The notes beneath the pieces are model-generated. The model was not told where the DNA came from and did not search any database. It worked only from the letters and a program-made list of their open reading frames with translations. This document shows positions 18,100 to 27,573 of a DNA stretch of 64,000 nucleotides, piece after piece. The position numbers and the translations under genes were made by a program. Each line of letters starts with the position of its first letter. Position 1 is the stretch's first letter. Source of the DNA: BJ22 sp021298375 (GTDB lineage Bacteria; Planctomycetota; Planctomycetia; Pirellulales; Pirellulaceae); assembly GCA_046343015.1 (NCBI GenBank), contig JBKDOL010000040.1, forward strand, positions 1 to 64,000, in the 5' to 3' direction.

Positions 18100-19848
18100 C
18101 TAATTGCCGCCGCTTGTCACAACCTCAAGCACTTTCCACTTCCTCTTGCGAAAAAGCGCCGCTTCCCAGCACACCGCTGGCCAATAAAGCAAAGCCAACA
18201 CCACGAAGTATCCAGCGGCGCCGCACAAATAAATTGGCACGCCCATGAGGATTTCAGCCTCACCCGCTAGTGACTCCAGCCCCAACGGCAGCAGCATCGG
18301 AATGTAGGCTAAGAGAATTATTCGGCTGACCAGAAACCGCCAAAAAACTGCAATGGCGTTGATGTCTTCGACTTTGGCACCAAGCGGTAAATAAATCGAC
18401 ATCAGGTTGGTCGCGTGGCAAATTACCAAAAACAGAGAACCTAACTGAAACAGACTCGCCAAGAAGTGGCTCCAGCTCAAATTCAGGGCGAGCTGATAAA
18501 TCACGATGGCCCAAGCGCAAATTGGAATCGCTTGTATGAATGCGGCAGCGTTCTTGCCGAGCAGGATGTCTTCTTCCCTGAGCGGAGCGAGTAATAAGGC
18601 CCGAAAGCCCGTCCCGTCGGCGGTAAATTCACTGCCCGTGCCATCCCAAGCCAAATTGATGAGCGTCCAGCCAATCCCCAAAGCAAGCAGCGACTCCAGC
18701 GGCTCGGCTTTTGGCAAACTTTCTCTGAACCAAAACAGTCCAATCCCGCCGGCCAGAATAAACACCATGCGGAACACCCATTCGAATGTCCAGAACCGAT
18801 GCCGCAGCGTCAAAATCGCAACGGTTGCGGCTTGCGGATTCAGCCAACTCAACTCCATGTCAAGCCAATTGAATGCTCTCTCTGTGGGACGTTTGATTCT
18901 TGGCTCTGCGAGTGGAGCGTCTCCTGCCTCCATTGCTTTGACCGGTCGCAGACCTGAATCGTCGCGCCGACAGATTCGCAGCGCACCGCGGTACCCAAGC
19001 TGTAAACTCACCGCGGTAATTGCAGTCATCCCGGCGGCAGAGGCGAGGGCAAGCCAGTAATTGCTCCTTCCTAGCGCGTCGATGCCAGTCACCAACCAGA
19101 AGTGAGGAAGGTATGTCGCGACCCGCCAGATCGGGTTGAACACCTTCGAGAACTCCTCCGCCATGATTTGCCTGCGCAGGGCAGCCGTTTCCAAGGTGAT
19201 TTCGGGAAGGATTTCTCGCTCCCTAGCCTCAGCCCGCGATAACGTTAGATAAAACGCGAACAACAACCCGATCAACAGTGCTAATCCAATTCCGAGCACC
19301 AGCCACTCACTCCACTTTTTTTCGCACATCCTTATTAGCCAAGTTCGGAGTAGCATCGATAGGGCTGCCGTCATTGCTAGAAAACAGAGCAGCAGCGGGA
19401 GGCTCAGTAACATTTGCGGGCTGCAACGCCACGACATGACGAGGCAAAACGCGACCATCGATGGCAGGAACATCACGACCGAGGGAACGAGCAGCAGCCC
19501 AATGACATTCAAAAGATATGCACCGAATGGGGACATCGGCAGCGATAGAATTTTCTGCAGTGACAGGCCGCTTTCGCTTTTGAAACCTGTCACGGTACCA
19601 AGCATGAAGAAAATAAGGAAACTAATAACCAGCCTATTCCAAAGTTGCGGTTGAAACTCCGTCCAAGCTCGAGTTATCAGCCACCCGCCTCCAGAGAGTG
19701 TGGCAACAAATGAGCCAAAGCCGAGTAGAGAGCTGCCTGCCAAGATAAACAAAAGAAAGCAGCGACTGAGGGGCGTCAGTCGATTGATCTGATTCAAAAG
19801 TAAACGCCAGCGCAACCAAACAACGGCGCGGAAGTGGCTCGGATTCAT
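18100..19848 (-). CDS. ABC transporter permease (ABC-2-like membrane protein)
   Basis: 582 residues with many hydrophobic segments, among them CFLLFILAGSSLLGFGSFVA near residue 35 and IPIYLCGAAGYFVVLALLYW near the C-terminus. Its start overlaps the stop of the ATP-binding gene by 4 bases, so the two are translated together and form an exporter. It is longer than most ABC-2 permeases and resembles the large integral membrane proteins paired with NatA/CcmA-type ATPases. The substrate is unknown. Confidence 0.85.
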   Translation of the reverse strand: MNPSHFRAVVWLRWRLLLNQINRLTPLSRCFLLFILAGSSLLGFGSFVATLSGGGWLITRAWTEFQPQLWNRLVISFLIFFMLGTVTGFKSESGLSLQKILSLPMSPFGAYLLNVIGLLLVPSVVMFLPSMVAFCLVMSWRCSPQMLLSLPLLLCFLAMTAALSMLLRTWLIRMCEKKWSEWLVLGIGLALLIGLLFAFYLTLSRAEAREREILPEITLETAALRRQIMAEEFSKVFNPIWRVATYLPHFWLVTGIDALGRSNYWLALASAAGMTAITAVSLQLGYRGALRICRRDDSGLRPVKAMEAGDAPLAEPRIKRPTERAFNWLDMELSWLNPQAATVAILTLRHRFWTFEWVFRMVFILAGGIGLFWFRESLPKAEPLESLLALGIGWTLINLAWDGTGSEFTADGTGFRALLLAPLREEDILLGKNAAAFIQAIPICAWAIVIYQLALNLSWSHFLASLFQLGSLFLVICHATNLMSIYLPLGAKVEDINAIAVFWRFLVSRIILLAYIPMLLPLGLESLAGEAEILMGVPIYLCGAAGYFVVLALLYWPAVCWEAALFRKRKWKVLEVVTSGGN

Positions 19849-20639
19849 TCCGGTAAGCCTCCCTCTAGCCAGCTCAAGCGTGGTCCCGCTTCGGCTTGGT
19901 ATCCAAGCTTTTCCAGAAACCGTTTCTCCAGCGAGTCGCCTTGTCGCAACTCCGCAAGCGAAGTCTGCTCAACCAGCTTTCCCCCGAAAATGATGCCGAC
20001 ATGTGTACAAAGTCGCTCGACGATATCCAGTATGTGTGAGGTTAAAAAGACGGTCCCCCCCCGCGCCCGGAAACGATTCAGGACCTCGCGAATCATACTC
20101 GAAGCTAATGCGTCAACGCCCTCGAATGGCTCGTCGAGAAACAGCAAGTCAGGGTTCGGCAACAGAGCCGCCGAAAGGGCCAACTTCTTGCGCATGCCGT
20201 GAGAGAAGTCGCGCGCAAGCTTCCGCTGCTCGTTAGCCAACTGCATCAATTCGAGTAACTCGTCGATCCGCTGACGCATCACTTGGCGATCGAGCAGATA
20301 GATTTTTCCTACGAAAGCCAGATACTCAATCGCCGTAAGGTTCTCATACAACGCCAGATTTTCAGGGACCACCCCGATCCGACGCTTGATTTCAATCGCC
20401 TCATTCGGGACCGCAGGGTCATATCCAAGAATCCGAATCATACCCGAAGTCGGCTGCAGTAAACCCGTGAGCATTTTGATCGTTGTCGATTTCCCGGCCC
20501 CGTTCGGACCGAGGAAGCCGTAAAATGTTCCAGCCTCAACTCTCAACTCAACGCCATCGACCGCGCACTGCGGACCGAAGTAGCGAGTTAATCCATCGGT
20601 CAAAACCGCGAAACTTGCAGGAGCCACTCGGTCGCTCAT
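19845..20639 (-). CDS. ABC transporter ATP-binding protein
   Basis: 264 residues from an ATG at 20639, which has GGAG seven bases upstream; a TTG at 20666 is a weaker alternative. Walker A is GPNGAGKS (44-51), the ABC signature is FSHGMRKKL and Walker B is LLFLDEPFEG, followed by the switch histidine in TSHILD. It hydrolyses ATP to power the membrane partner encoded immediately downstream with a 4-base overlap. Sequence style places it in the CcmA/NatA exporter group. Confidence 0.93.
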   Translation of the reverse strand: MSDRVAPASFAVLTDGLTRYFGPQCAVDGVELRVEAGTFYGFLGPNGAGKSTTIKMLTGLLQPTSGMIRILGYDPAVPNEAIEIKRRIGVVPENLALYENLTAIEYLAFVGKIYLLDRQVMRQRIDELLELMQLANEQRKLARDFSHGMRKKLALSAALLPNPDLLFLDEPFEGVDALASSMIREVLNRFRARGGTVFLTSHILDIVERLCTHVGIIFGGKLVEQTSLAELRQGDSLEKRFLEKLGYQAEAGPRLSWLEGGLPE

Positions 20640-20743
20640 CTTTTCACTCCAAGGCAACTTACCCAACGGCCCTTTCTGGCAATTGTATTAATTGGATAGT
20701 ACAGTTGGTTTTGCCGGCTGTCAAGCAATCCGGCCATCTCGTC

Positions 20744-20767
20744 GCCAAAGCCAAAGCCAAAGCCAAA
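20744..20767. repeat. 6 bp repeat, four copies
   Basis: Four perfect copies of gccaaa in the short intergenic region between the ABC ATPase start and the end of the TPR-like gene. Confidence 0.85.
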
Positions 20768-20857
20768 GGCTTCTGCTCGGGCGTTCAAGCCGTTGGGAAA
20801 AAGAGAAGAGCACCAGCCAAACGCTTGTTGGCGAGTCCAGCGAGACTTCCGGCCGTT

Positions 20858-23428
20858 TTACTTGCAGCGCGCATACAGCGCATCAAACTGCTGCTTCCAC
20901 TTCGAATCACTCCAGCCGGGCGGCACGACCGAGAGATAGTCCAGCAGCTTTTTCGCCTCGGCTTTCTGCCCGCTCTCCAGCAGCAACCTCGCTACCTGAT
21001 ACTTCGCCTCGTACCATTCGTCGGACCGGTCTTTGACGCCGGCCGAAACTCGCCGCCACTGACTCAAGGCCGCAGTTTGTCGCTCCGGATTCCTGGCCAA
21101 GGCCCGAGCCAAACGCAACTGCACATCCAGCCGTCGGGGCAGCTGTTCTGCCAGTTGTTCGAGGCTCGCCAAGGCCTTGGCTTCCTCGCCGGCGGCCTCC
21201 CAAATCGCTGCCTGCCGCAGCCGCAAGTCGGATGGGTCGGCGGCGCCCTCACCGGCCACTTGGAGTAGTCGCTCGATCACTGCCAGCCGGACCGGATTCG
21301 CGACCGGATGGCGGGCAGCGACCGGCTCGAGCAAGTCCAGAGCGGTCTCCAGCGGCCCGGCTTCACCCAGCGAGCGGACCAATTCCAAAGCCCGGCCGCG
21401 CTGTTGCTCGTCTGCGGCCAAGGCCGCCAGTTGGTAGGCGCTGGCCACTTGCCGCCACGGTTCTTCCCCGGAGATGCCCACGAGCGAGTTGCCCAGCCAC
21501 TCCGCCAGTTGAGCGGGCTTCAAGGTGTCGTAGCGCAAGCCAATCGCACCGGCTGTCAGGAGCAAGCCTCGCGTCGCCTCCGAACCGGCGACAAGCTTGC
21601 CACTGGTTGCTGCGGAAAACTTGGCAACGATCGCGTCACTCAAGGAGCGGGCCTCGCTTCGGGCCCGGTCAGGTTGTTCCGAGAGGCTCTCCAGGTAAAC
21701 TCGCGAGACCCGCTCCAGCTCAGCTGCCGCCGCCACCGCCTGCTCACACGCCGAATCGACGCGCAGGTACAGATCGGCCGCCCGGCGGTAATTTCCGGCG
21801 GTGCCCTCGAGGCGGGCCAGCCAAAGCAGGGCGGGATTCAGCGTCGCTGCCTGCGGGTACTGCTGCACGTGCTGCTCAAGCAGTCGCCGATACTCACTCA
21901 AAGCTTCGGACGAGCCTGTCGCTGTCTGCGCGACACACCACGCAGCCTGCAGCTGCAACCAGGGCGCCAGCTCATTTTGGGGCTGCAGACCGACCCCTTT
22001 CAACAGTTCGTCGGCCGCCTCCCGAAACGCCTTCCTTTCCTCAAGAATCCGGGCGACCTTGAGGTGCGCTTGCAGCACCATTCGCCACACTGCTTCCGAA
22101 TGCGGCCCTGCTTGAGCCGTCGCAATTGCCTTTCGCCAGGCGCGAAGCGCATCCTCGCCGCGCTGCTCCCTCGCGGCATTGTCTCCAGTGCGAATCAAAA
22201 TCTCGATCGCCCCGGCACTCGAGTTCGCTGGCGGCGTCGCGGGAGCAACCGGGGTCACGGGTGAAGTCGCCTCGCTGCCAGTCGCGCCGACCAGCGTCAG
22301 CTCTGCCAGGCGTCCCCAATAGCCGCCGTAACGGGTCTCGATCTGTCGCGTCCACTCGGCTGCGGAATCCAGCCAGCGATTGCGCTCTTTTTCATCCGCA
22401 AGGGCCGCCGCCCGCAGTACGGCCCGCAGGCCGGCGAGTTCCAATTGGGGGTTGCGTTCGACCAAGCTGGCGACCTGCTCCAGCTGCTTGCGAATCTCGC
22501 CGAGGGTCGTCGCCAATTCCAGTTTCTGCTCCCAGTAACCCGGCCTCAGATTGGAGGGCAGCTTTGCCACGTCGAGATTGCCCAACCGCTGCCCCGCTTC
22601 GCGTCGCTCTCCCAGGAGCCGCGCGACCTCGACACGCTCCAGCTGCACGCTGTACCACAATCCTCCCTCGGCATCAGTCACCCTCAGCACGCTCTCGAAA
22701 CTTTTTTCCGCAGAGCTGAAGGCATCGAGCCGGTCGGCCATTTGCGACGCATCGTAAAGCTCTCCCCGCAGCAGGTGGCAGGTCCCGATCTGAAATTCGA
22801 GGTTGGCTTGCAGAGCCTGCAACTGCAGACTTGTCAGCCGCCCCGAATCGTCGCGCTTGGTCGGGGCCGCCGGGAGGGCTTCGCGCAGCTCCCGCAAAAT
22901 CTCCTCGAACTCGCTCCGCGCCGCCCGTAGCCGCTCGAGGGCGTCGGCCCGGCCGTTGGCGGGTCCCGCCTGCACGGCCAGTTCCTGAAGCACCAAGCGG
23001 GCTTCAGCCAAGGATGCCAAGCCCGCTTGGACGCGGACCAGCAATTGCCGCGGGTGGCCGGGATTCTCGGCCGCAAACGACTCAGCCAACTGGCGGGCGC
23101 GGTTCCAGGCTTCGGGCCGCTCCGACGGTGGCGTTTGAATCGCCCGCGCCATCTGAGTCTGGACCTTCTCCACCCAGAGATTCGCCTGGTCAACAGCCGC
23201 CAGTTCCTTCCGCGCCAGCTGCTCGTCGCAGTAGCGGTCGGCCAAGTCGTAGAGCATTCGGCTCCGCAAACCGGCTGCCATCTGCTGCTCGGATGAAAGT
23301 GGCTCATCGCCACGCGCGGCCCCGCCAGGCGCGAAGGCGAGTAACACGGCCAGCCCTCCGGCAAGCACTCGCCTGACCCGGCTCCGGGCTCGGCCAGGGC
23401 GGAAAGGGAACGCAGCAGAAGTCGTCAT
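20858..23428 (-). CDS. Secreted TPR-like helical repeat protein
   Basis: 856 residues. The N-terminus has an Arg-rich stretch, then a hydrophobic signal sequence (LAGGLAVLLAFAPGGAA) ending near residue 40. The rest is nearly all helix, with repeated Ala/Leu-rich pairs typical of tetratricopeptide-like solenoids (for example LLESGQKAEAKKLLDYL near the C-terminus). Such solenoids bind other proteins in the periplasm. It is the last gene of a six-gene operon; its ATG overlaps the stop of the second ExbD gene by 4 bases. A scaffold or cell-envelope partner of the ExbB/ExbD motor is inferred from context. Confidence 0.85.
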   Translation of the reverse strand: MTTSAAFPFRPGRARSRVRRVLAGGLAVLLAFAPGGAARGDEPLSSEQQMAAGLRSRMLYDLADRYCDEQLARKELAAVDQANLWVEKVQTQMARAIQTPPSERPEAWNRARQLAESFAAENPGHPRQLLVRVQAGLASLAEARLVLQELAVQAGPANGRADALERLRAARSEFEEILRELREALPAAPTKRDDSGRLTSLQLQALQANLEFQIGTCHLLRGELYDASQMADRLDAFSSAEKSFESVLRVTDAEGGLWYSVQLERVEVARLLGERREAGQRLGNLDVAKLPSNLRPGYWEQKLELATTLGEIRKQLEQVASLVERNPQLELAGLRAVLRAAALADEKERNRWLDSAAEWTRQIETRYGGYWGRLAELTLVGATGSEATSPVTPVAPATPPANSSAGAIEILIRTGDNAAREQRGEDALRAWRKAIATAQAGPHSEAVWRMVLQAHLKVARILEERKAFREAADELLKGVGLQPQNELAPWLQLQAAWCVAQTATGSSEALSEYRRLLEQHVQQYPQAATLNPALLWLARLEGTAGNYRRAADLYLRVDSACEQAVAAAAELERVSRVYLESLSEQPDRARSEARSLSDAIVAKFSAATSGKLVAGSEATRGLLLTAGAIGLRYDTLKPAQLAEWLGNSLVGISGEEPWRQVASAYQLAALAADEQQRGRALELVRSLGEAGPLETALDLLEPVAARHPVANPVRLAVIERLLQVAGEGAADPSDLRLRQAAIWEAAGEEAKALASLEQLAEQLPRRLDVQLRLARALARNPERQTAALSQWRRVSAGVKDRSDEWYEAKYQVARLLLESGQKAEAKKLLDYLSVVPPGWSDSKWKQQFDALYARCK

Positions 23429-23889
23429 GGGGCCCGCCGGGGATTGACCGCGAAAGAGACTTTCTCAAAGCGGACCTGCTTGGCCTGATCGTAACAGTTG
23501 ATCACATGCTCCAAGGGGACCGCCGGGTCCGGGTGCAGGATGACCGTCGCGTCCTGCTTGACCGCATGCAGCCGCTCCAGACTCGAGCGGATCTCCGCCA
23601 AGCTGGGCACTGGAGCATCATTGATTCGAAAGCTCGGCATCGAGCCATCCCAGCCAATCCGAATCACCACCTGGTCAAAGTCTGCTTCGGGCGGCGGTTG
23701 CTCCAGTTCAGACTGCTGCTTGCCGGTCGCCGCGGAAAGACTGCTGGGCAACACCTGTTCGATTACCTGAAAGCTGGAGGTCCAGACAAAAAAGATCAGC
23801 AATTGGAATACGACATCGATCATCGGTGTCATCGTTTCCGAGTTGCTGACGGAACTTCCTGAGCGGATGTAGCTGCTGGGAACTTTCAT
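23425..23889 (-). CDS. exbD: ExbD/TolR-family proton channel subunit (second copy)
   Basis: 154 residues. A short cytoplasmic N-terminus leads to one transmembrane helix starting MTPMIDVVFQLLIFFVW, which carries the conserved membrane aspartate (in MIDVVF) used for proton flow, followed by a periplasmic domain. It overlaps both neighbours by 4 bases, so translation is coupled. ExbD works with ExbB to convert proton motive force into movement of an envelope-spanning protein. Confidence 0.92.
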   Translation of the reverse strand: MKVPSSYIRSGSSVSNSETMTPMIDVVFQLLIFFVWTSSFQVIEQVLPSSLSAATGKQQSELEQPPPEADFDQVVIRIGWDGSMPSFRINDAPVPSLAEIRSSLERLHAVKQDATVILHPDPAVPLEHVINCYDQAKQVRFEKVSFAVNPRRAP

Positions 23890-24311
23890 CGCGGTTCCTC
23901 ACGATAGACGGCATACGAAACGTTCCAGATGCCTGCCTCCGTGCAAGACCGCATGATCGGCTCGACGTCGGCGTAAGTCGCTGCCCGGCTGCCCCGGATT
24001 CGCACCTCCAGATTGTCCCCCTCCGCGCTGCGAACCTCGGTCAACTGCGCCGTCAACCGCTCCGGCGCAATCTCTCGTCCCGAGAGCCAGAGCGTCCCGT
24101 CGGCCTTGACGTTGATCGTCACTCGGGGAGTCTCGAAGTCGGTGTCTTCCGCGCCGCTGCGGGCCACGGGCAGCCGCAGGTCAAGTTGGGTTTCGTTCCT
24201 CGCAAAGTGACTCGCGACGAGAAAGAAAATAATCAACTGGAAGACGACATCAATCATCGGAGTCATGTTGAAGCCAAAGCTGCCTCGACTGCTCGCGCGT
24301 GGAACTTTCAT
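23886..24311 (-). CDS. exbD: ExbD/TolR-family proton channel subunit (first copy)
   Basis: 141 residues. Layout is the same as the next gene: NMTPMIDVVFQLIIFFLV holds the conserved membrane aspartate, then a periplasmic domain (DGTLWLSGREIAPERL). The two copies are clearly different in their periplasmic halves, so a heteromeric ExbD pair is likely. Overlaps of 4 bases on both sides. Confidence 0.93.
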   Translation of the reverse strand: MKVPRASSRGSFGFNMTPMIDVVFQLIIFFLVASHFARNETQLDLRLPVARSGAEDTDFETPRVTINVKADGTLWLSGREIAPERLTAQLTEVRSAEGDNLEVRIRGSRAATYADVEPIMRSCTEAGIWNVSYAVYREEPR

Positions 24312-25060
24312 TTTGATTCACTCCTGGCCTTCAGGCGTTTGCGAAGAGGAGCGAAGACGTGTTGAGCCTGATAGGCCGCTTCCGCAATGTACTGATCGAT
24401 GCGATTGCGGAAGATGGCATAGGCGCTGATGGCCGGGATGGCGATCACCAGTCCGCCAATGGTTGTGACCAGAGCCTGATAAATTCCCTCGGCCAACTGC
24501 GGCGCACTGGCCATCCCCTGGGTCGAGGCAACTTCCCGGAACGCCAGCACCATCCCGACGACCGTGCCGAGCAAACCCAGCATCGGAGCAATATTCCCGA
24601 TGACCGAGAGGTATTCAACTTTTCGCTGGAGTCGAGCCGCCTGTTCCGCCAGCGCCTCTTCGACTGCTTTCTCAACCGCGGACCAGCCGAACTCCAACTC
24701 GCCCAATCCATGCATCAGGACAAACGAGAGCAGGCTCGGGCGATCCTCACAGGCTTTGCGAGCTGCCGCCAAATCGCCACCGATCAGCGCTTGACGGACC
24801 AGGTCCGAAAGCCCTTCCGGCAGCAGCTCACTGCGGCGCAGGGAAAGCAGGTGATCGAAGACCAGATAGGCGGCCAGCAGCGAGGTGCCAATGATCGCCA
24901 GCATGATCGCGATCCCGATTGGGCCGCCGGAGAAGATGATCTGCAGCAGCCCCGGCGCTTGTTTGGCTGCGGGCGCGCCCGCCTCAACCTGCAGCCAACT
25001 CAAAGACCACAACGGAGCCACGATGCTTTGCCCCCAGTAAATGCTCATGAATCCTTCCAT
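24308..25060 (-). CDS. exbB: MotA/TolQ/ExbB proton channel protein
   Basis: 250 residues with a hydrophobic segment near residues 48-70 (IGIAIMLAIIGTSLLAAYLV) and two more in the conserved C-terminal part: IGNIAPMLGLLGTVVGMVLA and the helix with TTIGGLVIAIPAISAYAIF. This is the typical ExbB/TolQ pattern. An N-terminal extension of about 45 residues precedes the first helix. The ATG shares one base with the upstream stop (TAATG). It should form the pentameric channel around the ExbD helices. Confidence 0.93.
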   Translation of the reverse strand: MEGFMSIYWGQSIVAPLWSLSWLQVEAGAPAAKQAPGLLQIIFSGGPIGIAIMLAIIGTSLLAAYLVFDHLLSLRRSELLPEGLSDLVRQALIGGDLAAARKACEDRPSLLSFVLMHGLGELEFGWSAVEKAVEEALAEQAARLQRKVEYLSVIGNIAPMLGLLGTVVGMVLAFREVASTQGMASAPQLAEGIYQALVTTIGGLVIAIPAISAYAIFRNRIDQYIAEAAYQAQHVFAPLRKRLKARSESK

Positions 25061-26127
25061 TATTTCTTTCCAATTTGGGTGTCTGCTTCGGTCGCCCAGC
25101 GCGTCCCCGGAAAGCGCTGCGTCAATTCATTCCAAAGTCGCTGCGCCGAACCGGCGTCCCCGCCAGTCGCGAGCAGCGCTGCCGCCCGGGACAGTCCGGT
25201 GGCCGCCAGTCGATAATCGTTCGGGTGGAGAATCGGTAATTCCAGCAGTGCAAGCAAGGCGCGGTCCGCTTCCTCCAGTCGCGCATAGGCCATCCCCGTG
25301 ATCAGGAGTGGACCCGCCCGCAACCCGGGCGGCATCCGCTCGACCTGCCGCAGCCAGCTGTCGACCTGAGTTCGCGTCGCCCGGGGCACCTCTCCGCGCC
25401 ACAGTTGAGCCGCCGCCAGATGGGCTATTTCCGGGCGAATGTCCTGTTTCAGCTTCCCCAGCAGTTCGACGGCTGTCACTCGCTCGGCCGTCCCCAATAG
25501 CCAACTGGCACCGAGCAGCTGGATGTTGGGCTTGGGAGAAGTGAGACATTGCTGGGCGAGAGCGGCAAACGGGGCATCCACCATCGCCGAATCCCAGGCC
25601 AGCGGAGCAAACTCCATGAAACGCGTTTCCGGATCCCGATCCAGAATCAGCAGGAATTGCTGGACCGCTTCAAAGTCGTTGCCGCTTGCCGACAAGGCCC
25701 GTACCAAATCGGCCCGAATGATCGAGGCGGCCCAAGGTCGCGACTCGGCTGCCGCTGCCTTGACCAAGGGCTGGACCGCAGCCGCAAACTGCCGCTCCTC
25801 CAGCAGTCGCTGCCCCGCCAGGTAATCTTCACTCCAGGCGGTTTCGATCCGGACGATGATCTCGTTGGGGATCGATTCCTCGCGGCCGTTTGTCTGCAGC
25901 GTCAGGGCGGTTCCTTCCCAGCCCCGAATTTCGCCCCGGCGTTTGACAGTCGATTCGGCTCGAGGATGCTGGACCTCGATCACGTCCTGTATCGCCGGCA
26001 GTGGGGGCACCGCAATCAGGCATAGAAGCAGCAGCACCAGGCTCCCAGTCCAGCGCCGGGGATGCCAAAGCGCAGACCGAGCCCGTTTGCCAGGCCCCGT
26101 CGTTCGTGCTCTCGTCCCGCAAGCCAC
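25060..26127 (-). CDS. Secreted TPR-like protein of the ExbB/ExbD operon
   Basis: 355 residues from GTG, with a GGAG eight bases upstream. A basic start is followed by a hydrophobic leader (WTGSLVLLLLCLIAVPPLPA) and then a small beta-rich block (RRGEIRGWEGTALTLQTNG) before helical repeats with TPR-like spacing. It lies between the vWA gene (14-base gap) and exbB (1-base overlap). Probably periplasmic. No named family. Confidence 0.82.
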   Translation of the reverse strand: MACGTRARTTGPGKRARSALWHPRRWTGSLVLLLLCLIAVPPLPAIQDVIEVQHPRAESTVKRRGEIRGWEGTALTLQTNGREESIPNEIIVRIETAWSEDYLAGQRLLEERQFAAAVQPLVKAAAAESRPWAASIIRADLVRALSASGNDFEAVQQFLLILDRDPETRFMEFAPLAWDSAMVDAPFAALAQQCLTSPKPNIQLLGASWLLGTAERVTAVELLGKLKQDIRPEIAHLAAAQLWRGEVPRATRTQVDSWLRQVERMPPGLRAGPLLITGMAYARLEEADRALLALLELPILHPNDYRLAATGLSRAAALLATGGDAGSAQRLWNELTQRFPGTRWATEADTQIGKK

Positions 26128-26141
26128 CGGCCGCTCTCCGT

Positions 26142-27158
26142 TTACTTTTTTAATGTCAAAATGTTCTTGTAGACGTACTGGCCGCGGTGCTGGCGGACCA
26201 ATGCTTCCAGCGAGCGGTCTCCATCATTCTGAGCGCCTTGCCCAAATTCGATCGCATTGATGACGGCACCCGAACGATTCCAGCCAGCGATTTGCCGCAA
26301 CTCGTCACTGGTGAATCCGCCCTCGGCGTCTGTCAGCAGAAAGACGACATCAGGCTGAAGCGACAAGGCATGTCGCAGTGCCTGGAGGTGGTCGGTCCCG
26401 CCGCTGGCGATGACGCCCTGAATGAACCGGCGGGCAGCGAGCTTCACTTCGGGCGTGCCAAAGAACATCCCGGCATCATTCCCCCGTTTGAATACGTCGC
26501 GTTCGTTATTGTAGAACACGATTTGAAACTGATTGATCTCACCCAGCGACTCAACGCTGGTCAACATCGCTTCTTTGGCTGCTCGCAGCGGCCGGCCCTC
26601 GAAGCCATTCATGCTGTCCGATTTATCGAAGACATAGACAAAGCGATTGCCCGTTCCCTTGACGCCAAAAATCTCTGTCGTGACTTGCCCGCCGACCTCG
26701 CGCCCCTGAGTGGTTCCCTCTGTCAGCGAATTGGCTCCCGGCAAGGCCTCCAGCAGATCATCTCCGACTCCTGTCAGGGGCGACTCGCTGGACGCCAGTC
26801 CAGGCAGGTCCGGCAGTCGCTCCGCTTCGCTCGGCAAGGGAGGAGGGCTTTGGGCCGCCGATTCGCTCGAGGCGCTAGAGTCGGATCGGTCTCCCTCTGA
26901 GAGATACTCCGTCGTCTCGGTATCCGCCGCAACGAGCACGATCCCACCGGTGCGGGTTTGCTCCTGGGCAGCTCCGGAGAAGGTCGCCTGGTAGAGCAGG
27001 GCGAGCAGGACCAGCAGCAGCGTATGGAGTCCGCACGAAAGGAGCCAAGCTGGTACCGGATGAGTCCGCACGACTTCGACTGTTCCGACTGCTTCAGCGG
27101 CCGGTTTGCGGCTGGGCAACAAAGTGTCCGGTCGTTCTGGGGACGAATCGATTTCCAT
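26142..27158 (-). CDS. Membrane-anchored von Willebrand factor A domain protein
   Basis: 338 residues from an ATG at 27158; a GTG at 27218 would add 20 residues and cannot be excluded. The topology resembles TonB: a cytoplasmic N-terminus, one membrane helix (about 36-59, VPAWLLSCGLHTLLLVLLAL), a Ser/Pro-rich linker (about 90-150) and a C-terminal domain outside. That domain is vWA-like: the metal-ion site DKSDS (178-182), GGTDH and LLTDAEGG are in the expected order. It starts an operon with exbB, two exbD and two repeat proteins. vWA domains bind proteins through a metal ion; a role as the moving partner of the ExbB/ExbD motor is inferred. Confidence 0.88.
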   Translation of the reverse strand: MEIDSSPERPDTLLPSRKPAAEAVGTVEVVRTHPVPAWLLSCGLHTLLLVLLALLYQATFSGAAQEQTRTGGIVLVAADTETTEYLSEGDRSDSSASSESAAQSPPPLPSEAERLPDLPGLASSESPLTGVGDDLLEALPGANSLTEGTTQGREVGGQVTTEIFGVKGTGNRFVYVFDKSDSMNGFEGRPLRAAKEAMLTSVESLGEINQFQIVFYNNERDVFKRGNDAGMFFGTPEVKLAARRFIQGVIASGGTDHLQALRHALSLQPDVVFLLTDAEGGFTSDELRQIAGWNRSGAVINAIEFGQGAQNDGDRSLEALVRQHRGQYVYKNILTLKK

Positions 27159-27573
27159 CGGGGAATTTTCAGAATTTTTTTGCGCGGACACCTTTGGTCC
27201 GCCCGCTCTTGCCCGCACGCTCCTTAATCATAGACCGAAGCGACTTTTTCGGCACCCTCAGTTTCTCAGGTTCAGCCCCATTTTCGCCGCGAAAAAAGCG
27301 TCCCTTGTGACCGCTTCGCCCCATCGGCACCGCGCGATCACAGCCAACCCTCCGCGCGGTTGGGCCGATGGGACAACTTCAGTCGCCGCAGGCCGCAGCG
27401 ACTCACTGCCAGCAGTTGGCGGAGCGCTTCGCGCGACCAAACGTGTCAACCACCCTCTCGATGATGATCGCACCTGTGACGGAATCAGCACTTGGTCACA
27501 GCCGGATAGCGTTCAAGTCATCGCCGACCCGTTGAACCGTTCCACTCGAGTGTGCTGCCAGCGAGACGCAGTG
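27159..27573. other. Divergent region upstream of the vWA operon
   Basis: About 415 bases between divergent genes. No convincing gene and no strong palindrome was seen; the operon promoter is expected here. Confidence 0.4.

Noticed and set aside
18100..20639. Recent horizontal transfer of the ABC transporter genes
   Set aside because: G+C looks lower in some lines (about 45-57% in lines counted by hand), but single lines of ordinary genes such as pepF are equally low. Not strong enough without a full count.
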